Below are positions 22,734 through 32,313 of a stretch of 64,000 bases of DNA, in pieces. Position 1 is the first letter of the stretch; each line of letters opens with the position of its first letter. The position numbers and the translations under genes were made by a program. The stretch is taken from assembly GCA_033398695.1 (NCBI GenBank), contig CM065801.1, forward strand, positions 105,889,170 to 105,953,169. Reading direction: 5' to 3'. This DNA comes from Orobanche coerulescens. Its lineage: Eukaryota; Streptophyta; Magnoliopsida; Lamiales; Orobanchaceae. Under the pieces are notes generated by a model, which was given only the letters and a program-made list of their open reading frames with translations, searched no databases and had not been told where the DNA came from.

Positions 22734-23650
22734 TGTTAGGAATATCCTAATGCCACTCAGAGGATGTATGAGAGAGAGCATTGTACTTGTTATTATGTAA
22801 ATTCTTATCAGAAGGAAATTGTTTGTTTTTTTATTTAGTGGCAGTCATTGGAATTCCTGACTCGTAAATATATATATAAACCAGTCCATGTATTTTAGAG
22901 CAAATATTCCACTCCTTATTGGATAAGGAGATCGGAACTGGAAATGTTTATGGCTCAAATACTTAATTGTTCGCAAGTCGATGAAACTTGACTGGGCGTT
23001 AAGTTTATGCGAAGACTTGCATGACGTGTTCTGACTTGGAGAGTGCTTGTCGTCACGAATGGTTAGTGGGAGCACATGTTGTAGGTATGCTAATGGGGTT
23101 AGTATACTCGAACCAACTCACCCTTGATTCATCACACGGATTTCACTCCGGGACAGTCAATGACGGAATCTAAAGATTGTGATAGGTATTTGTGAACCTT
23201 CAACTTGAGGATTTAGTAGGGATGTGTTTGTGATATTAAGATTTTCACTAGAGTAGTTCGATCGAGAAAATAAGAAGGTGGGGTCAACCTCGACGTGCAT
23301 CTTGACGAGCAAGTAACATGTTATACTAAATACCAAGATATGATCTTTCTCATGTAAGTCAACGGGTATATGTCCTACAAATGAGATCATAAGTCTTTGG
23401 CCAAAGTATTGGAGCTAGTTGTATTAGATACACGAGTGCTCAGTGATCTCGATTTGTATTAACTCAAATATTGCATCAAGTACAGATAGGGTTTGACTGA
23501 TCGTGACCCTATAACTTGATCGGGACATTTGAAACAAGGGTTTATACGTTTATAGGTATTCACAATAGAATAGTTCTTGAATGATCCCTATCGTTCGTTC
23601 TCAGTAAGGTTATAGTGTAGGCCGCGAGACTGGTATGTGGTGCTATAACT
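22734..23650 (+). repeat. Copia LTR, 5' part only (interrupted by LARD-D)
   Basis: Begins TGTTAGGAATATCCTAATGC and aligns colinearly with the first ~920 bp of the copia-1 LTR (27754-28675) at clearly lower identity than the two copia-1 LTRs share. It stops at GGTGCTATAACT, where a LARD-type LTR end begins. The missing half may lie to the right of this window. No coding sequence is present. Confidence 0.75.
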
Positions 23651-24637
23651 TGTAACACCCCCAATCCGCTCAGGGATATTACACGCCGTAGAACCTTTCC
23701 TCAAGGATCTACCAGGCTGGTAACAACAAACGAACAACTCGACAATGCCTTTAAGGCTAAAAAGACTCAGTAGACCGATTTGGCCTTTCAATAAAAACAT
23801 ACAACTCGATTACAATACTTGCCCATGCAGGGGTCAAAATACAACAAACTCCCGTATAATGGGGAAAAATACTGCAGCGGAAAATAAAGTACAACTGAAC
23901 CAATACACAACGTACGGTTCCACATGTGATTAGTATCGATCATCTTTCATCATCCTTCATGCCGACCCTGTGCCACGCTCCCTGAAACCTGAATGCAATA
24001 CAGACATCCACCCCCCGATTTCTCGGGGGTTAGCAAAATTCCACTATTTTGCTAGTGCAAGTACAAAATGCAAAAATACGAGTCATACAATTCAAGTTCC
24101 AAGAATAATAACAATCAAGAATCCTCAAAGATTCCAACATAACAAGAAAGTACTTCCCGAGGCAAGAGTTTGAGTACAACTTTCTAAAAACCGAGAGAAT
24201 CACCAATCAAGGAAAAATAGTTTACAAAATGGTTTGATATGCCTTCGGGAGTTTTAATAGAAAACAATTTAGGATTATCGAATCCTTCTCTTTCCAAAAC
24301 TCGAAATACGAATAGGGTCACCGCCCCGAAGGTTTGTTTTCCGTAAAATGACCTTTACAAAACCGTTGGGATTTTAACCCCAAATTACATCAAATCACAG
24401 TACACGAGAACGTTAGCAAGGTTCGTTTTTCAACAACAAAACCCCATAATTAAAAGACTAAAACACATACGACAAAATACTCTAGTGCCATCCTAGCCAA
24501 GTAGGCCAAACGAACAACTTACCTCTTACACACTTAGTCAATGCATGCAATCGTGAAAGCCGTTCAAAAACGCTCGTTTCCGGAAATGCCAATCTCAAAA
24601 CACATTTGTGAAATACACCACAATTAACCGTGGATCC
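23651..24637 (-). repeat. LARD-D: LTR 3'-terminal part, minus strand
   Basis: Starts on the plus strand with TGTAACACCCCCAATCCGCT, the reverse complement of the LARD LTR end. It keeps the inverted repeat CACCCCCCGATTTCTCGGGGG (about 24009-24029) and the ACTTGCACTAG block on the minus strand. It is cut at 24637 by LARD-C. The stretch at 23885-23897 (AAAGTACAACT) is the unoccupied equivalent of the gypsy insertion site. Confidence 0.75.
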
Positions 24638-24880
24638 TGTAACACCCCCAATCCACTCAGGGATATTACACGCCGTAGACCCTCTCCTCGAGGATCTACC
24701 AGGCTGATAACTAAAATCAAACATCTAAACATCGCCTTTAAGGCTAAAATGACTCAGTAGACTGATTTGGTCTTTCAATAATAACATACAACTCAATTCC
24801 AATCACATACCCACGCAGGGGTCAAAATACAATAAACTCCCGTACAACGGGGAAAGATCTTGCAATGGAAAAGAAAATAC
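24638..24880 (-). repeat. LARD-C LTR, terminal 243 bp (minus; continues at 61286)
   Basis: Begins TGTAACACCCCCAATCCACT directly after GATCC, a possible left target copy. It aligns with the start of LARD-D. It is interrupted by the gypsy element, and the rest resumes at 61286 after the AATAC duplication. Confidence 0.8.
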
Positions 24881-27475
24881 CGTAACACCCCAAACTAGGC
24901 GGATATTACAAAGGCCTTGAATCCCAATGGGACCCGCCGTGCGAATGAAAATGATGAATTAAATTATATATTTTTAGTACCGAACCCCTTTATTTTACCA
25001 AATACTCCTATTAGGTGTTTAAGTACAACACACCATGACAATACCGATTACTAGTATATTTTTTATGAAGATAAAATACACGACACTGAATGAAACGGAG
25101 TATCCAAATGAAAGTCTCGGCGGAAAATAAAGGACAATAACATGAATAATCGAAAGATCGGGGCCCCTACTAGTATCACTGGGACTCTCGACGTCGCCGT
25201 GTTCTCCGTACTTTGCCTTGCCAAGACCTCGAAAACAAAATCCCCAAACGGGTCGGGCCATAAAGAACAACAATCCTCAAGGGTTGAAAATACACAATCA
25301 TGATTATATAAGAAGTTATGAAATATCCTGTCGAAACATACGCAATCAAACATGCTATATGAATCAACTAACAGTACGGCTCAAAGGGTGGCGCCACACT
25401 ACGCCCGGGATGGAAATGTGTCCGTGCACAAGCCACCAACGAGTATCGATCAAATACACGTGTGGTCTTGTACCTAATCAGTCTCACGAGACAATATGAC
25501 CCGTGTGCACAGTCCAATGTATCACTCCCAATACATGACCATCACGTGCCCGACATGAAAATCCTACACATACCAACCGGCACGCCAGTATGACCCGGAA
25601 TGCCACGATATAACAAAAGTGACATCGAAAATGAATAATGACTCACCGAGGTGGAATGGTAATGAAATAAATGACAGCTCAATGAAAAGATTGGAACCGT
25701 CGTTCCTTATGACTGAAGTGATTAATTGACAACAACAAGTTTTGATACGGTTAATATAATGATGAATGAGTTATGATTATGAATGAACAACAACAAAAGG
25801 AATGAATATCCTTTTAACCGAGTAAGAATTAACTTACACAACACCGGTGACAATTATCCTTCCACGAACAACGTCCTAATAGAGAAATCGGTCGCTCGAA
25901 CAACCTTGAATAACACAATAACCAACAATCCGTTCAACATACGTAACAAACATGAATATAACGAACTCAACACGTCGATACGACTAAACCAAGTCCATTG
26001 AGGCATTAAATCAAACACGTTGCGTCCAAACTCCGATTGTTTACAATCAAACCTCAATATACCAATATCAAATCCCCCAAGAGGTGTTTCAAACCAACAA
26101 AACATCTTCAATACGATTAATAATCCAAACGAATATCCAAAAACGTGATTATAACGACAATTAACCGAAAACCCCCAATCTCAACTCGATATTCAAAGTG
26201 TTCTTGAATAATCCCTCAATAATCCAATGAATCCTTATACGAACTCATAATCATATACATATCCCTTCATATAACATGATTATAACGTCCAAAACATCAT
26301 ATCTCAACACAAAATCGAAATCCAAGGTTTTGAAGAAATTACCTCTTGAAGATCCAACCACTTTGATCCGATGAACACGAGTTAAAACGAGTATCCGAGC
26401 TATATGATCGAATGGAAATGAAGAAACTCAAGTACTCAAGTGTTTGATGAAGGAAAAATCCCTTTCCCCAAGCTCTCTCTCGGACAAAAAGGAAGAAGAA
26501 AGTGAAAATGAAGGAAAATGAGGAAAAAGTGTCCCGGCCAAACCATATATACTGCAGGAAGTTACGGCCGTAACTCGGCCCTCTTACGGCCGTAACATTC
26601 CAAGTCAACGGCCTTACGGCCGTAACCGGCCAACTCAGACCGTCAGAACTCGCTTCATCCGAAGCTCGCCGGCAGACTTACGGCCAGACCGCTTCTCGGG
26701 TTACGGCGAACCCACCTTCGCCAAAAACATCCGTCGACACCCTTACGGCCGTAACCGCACACCTTACGGCCGTAACTCGATGATACGGCCGTATCCGCCA
26801 AACTTACGGGCGTAAGCCTTCTTCGTCAAAACGACTGTGCACTCGCCGCCGCAGACGGCCAGAATCGGCCAAGCCTTACGGCCGTACCTTCCTCGACTTA
26901 CGGCTGTATGCCGCAACCCTTACAGCCGTAAGTCACCCTTGGTCGACAACACTTAAAATTTACGAACACCACTTACGGCCGTAACTAACCCTCCTTACGG
27001 CCGTAAATCGCCTTCGGCCAAAATGCCTGGGCGGCCTGCTGGACCACGCACGGCCGTAACCGGCCAGCTTTACGGTCGTACCCGATGAACTTACGGCCGT
27101 ATCCCAGAACCTTACGGCCGTAACTCAATGTTGGCCAAGGTGAATAAATCCGATGATTCCGATTCCTCGCTATGACTGATGAATGATCCGACATACCAAA
27201 CGAATGCGAAAGTGAACAAGTCTAACACGAGCCAAAGATGATACTCCCAGTATAAGGCTATCAATCACAATGAAAATGATAATACTCCCGCCTCGTTCTA
27301 AAAACGGAGATAAAATGACGATCGGTAACTGATATACGATTACAACATGCCAACAGTGAACGCAAATGAATGATTCATGAATGATGAGTGATTATAATGA
27401 GTGAAAATTACTGAGTGATGATTACTGACTGATAGTTACTGAATGATAATGAATGAATTACAACCGGGTATTACA
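24881..27475 (-). repeat. Gypsy 3' LTR
   Basis: 2595 bp. On the minus strand it starts TGTAATACCCGGTTGTAATT. A palindrome array (27123-26572) follows, then a TATA box (26552-26545), a pyrimidine-rich leader and a splice donor CAAGAG|GTAATTTC at 26343/26342. It ends GGGGTGTTACG at 24881. The LARD-B target GCGCC is still unoccupied here at 25391-25395. Confidence 0.85.
26545..27123 (-). promoter_or_regulatory. TTACGGCCGTAA array with TATA box, gypsy U3
   Basis: Perfect 12-bp TTACGGCCGTAA copies start at 26572, 26584, 26614, 26743, 26764, 26973, 26995 and 27112, with about ten one- or two-step variants between them (for example TACGGCCGTA at 26783). Spacing is irregular. On the minus strand the TATA box (TATATATGG, 26552-26545) follows the last site by about 20 bp. 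The other LTR repeats the arrangement at 60360-60928. Confidence 0.7.
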
Positions 27476-27753
27476 TACTCCCCCCCTTAAAAAGAGTTTC
27501 GTCCCCGAAACTAAGGATCAAACAACTCGGGATGACTCTCCCGCACACTCTCCTCGGTTTCCCAAGTAGCCTCTTTGACTCCGTGTCTAGATCACTGAAC
27601 TTAACCAAAGGAATCGTCTTATTCCTCAACTATTTGATTCGCCGCTCTAACACTCGTATAGAACTCTCCTCATGCGAATGATCATCCGCGATCTCGATTT
27701 AGTCGAACTGAAGTATGTGAGAGACGTGAAACACATTATGAACTCGGCCCAAC
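27476..27753 (-). pseudogene. Gypsy chromodomain-region remnant and PPT
   Basis: On the minus strand the sequence after integrase resumes here beyond copia-1. It has short frames matching the usual end of chromovirus pol (a V-E/K-x-E-A-T-W-E-T-E-E-S-like motif is readable as EATWETEESVRESHPELF), followed by FGDETLF and then the PPT AAGGGGGGGAGTA (27476-27490) next to the LTR. Stops and frame changes are frequent. A chromodomain would normally guide integration to heterochromatin. Confidence 0.6.
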
Positions 27754-29763
27754 TGTTAGGAGTATGCCCTCGAATGCCACTCAAAGGTTGTTGAGTGAGG
27801 GCATTGTACTTGTAATTATGTAAACCATTTATATAAGGCAAAGGAATGTTTCTTTATTTACTGGTAGTTACTGGCATTCCTAACTCGTAAATATACATAT
27901 AGAAACTAGTCCGTGTATTTGAGAACAAAACGTTCCACTCCTTATTGGATAAAGGGGTCGGCACTGGAAAGGTTTATAGCTCAAATACTTAATCGTCATA
28001 AGTCGATGAAACTTGGTAGGCGTTAAGTTTATGTGAAGACTTGTATGACGTGTTCTTTGACATGGAGAGTGCCTGTCGAACACTAATGGTTAGTGGGAGC
28101 ACACGTTATAGGTATGCTAATTAGATTAGTATACTCGAACCGACTCACCCTCGATTCGTCACACGGATTTCACTCCGGATACCAATGACGGAATCGAAAG
28201 GTTGTGATAGGTATTCGTGAACCTTCGACTTGAGGATTTAGTAGGGATGTGCTTGTGACGTCAAGATTTTCATTAGAGTAGTTCGACCACGTAAACCGGA
28301 AGGCGGGGTCAACCTCGACGTGCATCTTGATGGGCAAGTAGCAGAGTCCTATCGAATACCAAGATAGAATTCTTTCTCCCGTTAGTGAACGGGTTATATG
28401 TCCTATGCGGTTATTGGCAGATGAGATCATAAGTCTTTGGCCAAAGCATTGGAGCTAGTCAGTATTAGATACACGAGAGCTCGATGATCTCAATTTGCAT
28501 TAACGCATGCATAGAGTCAAGTACAGATAGGGTTTGACAGATCGTGACCCTATAACTTGATCGGGACATTTGAAAGAAGGGTTTATACGTATACTGGTAT
28601 TCACGACAGAATGGTTCTTGAATGATCCCAATCATTCGTTCTCAGTCGGGGTACAGTGTAGGCCACCAGGCTGGCTAGGTGGTGCTACTACTCTTTGGTT
28701 CCTCCCATTGCTGACTGAGACGGACCTACCGAGTCGCGCATTAGGATTGACGACGGAATGAATCGAGCTTAATCTCTCATTATAAATATTAGATATTGGA
28801 TATCTAATTTGGGACATTGGATGTCTAAATCGATTTATTGGATAAATTGATTTACGGCCTAATGGATTAAATAAATTACTGGGTGATTAATTTAATTCGT
28901 GAATATAATTATTTCTTGGAGAAATGAATTATGTTATTATATATTTGATATGGTTAATTAATTAGATTAATTGATCGATATAAATACATCGGAACGGAAT
29001 CGGATTTTATCTGTTTGGACTCACGGGAGTCTGAAATGAACCGAACTCGTCCTATTTCTTCATCATGGCCGTCCCCCCTTCCCCACACCTTGACAAGACT
29101 TTGATTTTTAAATCAATTGGAATCTTGATTAGGTGTTTAATGAATAGATATTTGATATCTTTTTCAAAGTGGGGTTAAACATGAGTTGTTCTCATGTGGA
29201 AAGGAATTGAATAAGAAGAGAAGACTTCTCACTCTCTTTAGAGGGATAAGCAATCCGTGAGATACATTAAGAGAGAGACAAAGTGAGACTTTGAGTTTAA
29301 AACACTTATCTTCATCTTCTTCTTCAACTTGTTCTTGGTGATTCTTGGAGAAAAATCAAGAAATAAATGAGAGTTGTGAGTTATACACTTAGAGTGTGAT
29401 AATCTCATATTGGAAGCTTCATCACTTAGCTCTAGCCGTATCCTCGGAGGATAGCAAGGTGATTGTCGTTCCGGTCGTTTCTCCGGCACGTGGCAAGTAG
29501 AGACGCGGTACTTTCGGCGTTGGATCATTCAAGAGCTTGGAGCGGATTGAATTGAAAGGAGATCGCCTAAAGCTTGGGGAATAGCTCGAGAGAAGGTTAT
29601 CCATCTAATCAACGGACTACAAGGGTGAGTTTTTATATCTCTTGTTATTCGTTTTGATATTCGTATATACGTAGCTCGATCGATCCTCGTAGGGATTCGG
29701 ATCGAATTAATTTTCGTTTTACCGCTTCCGCTGGGCCTTCCATTTAGGCACCGAATCCCAACA
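27754..29763 (+). repeat. Copia-1 5' LTR
   Basis: Starts TGTTAGGAGTATGCC and ends CGAATCCCAACA. A TATA box TATAAATA is at 28979-28986. A purine-rich leader with AGAGAGAGA follows, then a splice donor AGG|GTGAGT at 29624/29625. It matches 34955-36964 very closely. A cluster of differences is confined to 28046-28155 (versus 35247-35355). Confidence 0.9.
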
Positions 29764-29764
29764 G

Positions 29765-29776
29765 TGGTATCGGAGC
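29765..29776 (+). other. Copia-1 primer binding site (tRNA-iMet type)
   Basis: TGGTATCGGAGC lies one base after the LTR end. It is the same variant as in LARD-A and LARD-B. Confidence 0.8.
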
Positions 29777-31504
29777 GTAGGTCTTGCGATCGTATATATG
29801 ATATTGGCATTTGGAATGCTCGATTAGATGGTGAATGATTTGGAATCATTTTAGTCATAATCGTTCGTAATAATTGTATTTTTCGTAAGTTTATGTCTAA
29901 ATATAAATCTTAAATTTCTGGGAAATATGATTTATATTGAAGATATGAAAGTCGGAAAATATTGATATTGGATATCCGGTCAAAAATCTAGCCCTGAATC
30001 GTCGTCGGACGACTTTTTGGACAAAAAGGGTATTTTGGCCGAGAATGACTCGACCGTGTCCTGGGTGACACGGTCGTGTCCGGCAGTGTGGCCAGCCATC
30101 GCTCGAGACCCGACCGTGTCGAGACATGGGCGTGTCGCCGAAGTGACTCGACCGTGTCTGGATGACACGGCCGTGTCCCAGCGATCTACCAAGTCATCGC
30201 CAGCGACCCGACCGTGTCCTAGACTCGGTCGTGTCTGGCAGGATTCTTCCGAGCGTGACTCGCCAAGCCAGCGTGATCGCCGGTAGCCGCCGAGGTGACT
30301 TTGGTCATGCCGCCTGCTTTCACCGGCTCGATTTTTTCGTATTCTTGAAAATTAATCTCCGCATGTTAAATTGGATTTAATATGATTAAAATGATTTATG
30401 GTATTTCATTTTATAAGGGAAATTTGATTAATTGGAATATTTATGGTCGATCAATTATTTTGAACGTTATCAAATTACCGATTGTGTGAATCGATTGGAT
30501 CGGTTCATATTGTTGATTGATCAATGTATCTCTACGCTTTCCATTTATATAGTATTTATTGGATGAATGCTTTTGAATGGGGATGTGGTTCGTGGACTTA
30601 GATTTGAATCGTTCGTTTTATTCGATTGGGTTGTAAAGGCCGTTTTGAGCCTATTTATTTTACTAGAAATGTTTGTATCTAGGATGCAATTTTCGATGTA
30701 AAATTTATATGTAATGACGAAGACCGGAGGAAGATCCATTTCGAGAAGACGAAGATTCAAGACGAAGACTTGTAATTAGATTACGAAGTTTTTGTTTTCT
30801 AGAACGGTCCATGAACCACATGTTGGTAGCAACTAGGTTGTGAATGGTTTTTTCATATTGTATGAATGCCTCAAACGCGCTAATATGATTAATGTGCAAA
30901 GTGTAACGTTAATCGCGAAAATTCTCCCACTATAAATAATTAAGTTTATAAGGTTTCAAGGTTTTCCTACCCTCCATCCAGTTTTGAAATTGAAATCCAA
31001 ACCGGATGTGCTATGCTTCCGAGTTATCGGGGTAGTCGTTCGGGAGGATGGATAAATTACCGAGAGCGCGTGGATGCCTTCGGTTGGAGCAAATTTTATC
31101 CCTAGAAACACGATAGGTTGCGGATAAGATTCAATTGTGAAACCGATTTGCGTCGATGGTATATACTTTACTTGTTCACAAACCATAGTAATCGTATAGG
31201 TTGAGGGGAGTGAACAAGGGGAAAAAGAAGATCGAATCATCCATTAGATGGGTTGGTGTTGGACACCACTTTATGAAAATTAATAGACTAGAAACCTGTT
31301 CGGTTGCCCTCTATTAAGATTTATAAAGAACTCGATCACCACTATGAAGTAGAGCGACTATACTTAGGATATCACATGGGAGTGTGTTATTAGATAAAAA
31401 TAGTGGGAGCCGGGTAACAAGAATAGAAAAGACCTTAAATTCTATACGTAACATAATTGAATGAGTCACTAATTAACTGCTATACTTAATGCATAAATCT
31501 CAAT
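29777..31504 (+). other. Copia-1 long leader (non-coding)
   Basis: 1.7 kb between primer site and gag without a long ORF. It contains a GC-rich palindrome array (30051-30235) in otherwise AT-rich sequence. A block at about 31000-31260 is shared with the copia-2 leader (about 46860-47290). No convincing splice acceptor is visible just before gag, unlike copia-2. Confidence 0.6.
30051..30235 (+). promoter_or_regulatory. GACACGGCCGTGTC / CGACCGTGTC array in copia-1 leader
   Basis: A perfect 14-bp palindrome GACACGGCCGTGTC is at 30164-30177. A near copy GACACGGTCGTGTC is at 30067-30080 and GACTCGGTCGTGTC at 30222-30235. Half-site CGACCGTGTC occurs at 30051, 30111, 30149 and 30209. The GC-rich patch contrasts with its AT-rich surroundings. 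Confidence 0.6.
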
Positions 31505-32313
31505 ATGACAATGAATCCACTCGCAATTCTACTCGAAAAGAACACCTTAATGGGACCTAACTTTGTGGATTGGCTCCGCAATCTGATGATTGTCCTCAGT
31601 ATAGAGGCACTGGGATACGTCTTGGAGACGGACATTCCGGCGCCTCCTATGCGGACTCGAGCCAATAAGGAAGAGATTGAAAACCACGAAAAGTGGGTTA
31701 AGGATGACGTGAAAGTCCGTGCTTATATGATGGCTTCCATGTCTAATGAGCTTCAGAGAGCTCATGAGAAAATGACTTCGCTAGGCGATTCTATCTCACT
31801 TAACCGAGCTTTATGGTGAGCACGCAGAATCGCTAGATATGAGATATCCAAGCAACTGTTCGGTGCAAGGATGAAGGAAGGTGAGAAAGTTGGGGAACAC
31901 GTCCTCAAAATGATATCCATGATCGAGAGATTGGAGGCTCTTGATTTTAAAATGGATACTTCTCTCCAAACCGACCTTATCCTACAATCTCTCCTGATTC
32001 CTTCTCACAGCTTGTTATGAACTTCAATCGCAATGAGATTGCATGTAATTTAGCCGGGCTAATGAACAACCGGTGACCGCTCGCCTCGATGAAGACCCCA
32101 TGATGAAGGAGTGCACTTGTGATTTCTTACGGACTTCTAAGTCTAAGAATAAGAAGAAAAGACCAAGAAGCGGATGGACCACAAGCTAAGGACCTTAAGG
32201 GAAAGGGCAAGGCCCCGATGGTTCCAAAGAACAAGAAGAAGAAGGATGCTTGTCTCAAGTGCGGTGAGTCGGGCCACCGGGCTAGAGACTGTCCGATTCT
32301 TCATGGCACTTAG
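31505..32313 (+). pseudogene. gag: Copia-1 gag, frameshifted
   Basis: Starts MTMNPLAILLEKNTLMGPNF, the usual opening of copia UBN2/gag_pre proteins, and is open to 31819. A frame change follows (copia-2 continues with RAILAHLAELYGEHSRTARY at this point) and coding resumes in other frames. The CCHC knuckle CLKCGESGHRARDC is intact at 32251-32292, after a Lys-rich stretch. Gag packages the element RNA. Expected length is about 250-270 codons in one frame, so this copy is broken. Confidence 0.8.

Noticed and set aside
25783..26001. 72-codon Asn-rich ORF repeated at 59608-59826
   Set aside because: Both copies lie at the same place in the two gypsy LTRs, so duplication follows from LTR identity. 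Composition is that of AT-rich leader sequence.
26572..27123. CRISPR-like or satellite interpretation of the palindrome array
   Set aside because: Spacers vary in length from none to over 100 bp, there is no leader or cas gene, and the sequence is eukaryotic LTR. A simple satellite would have a fixed period.
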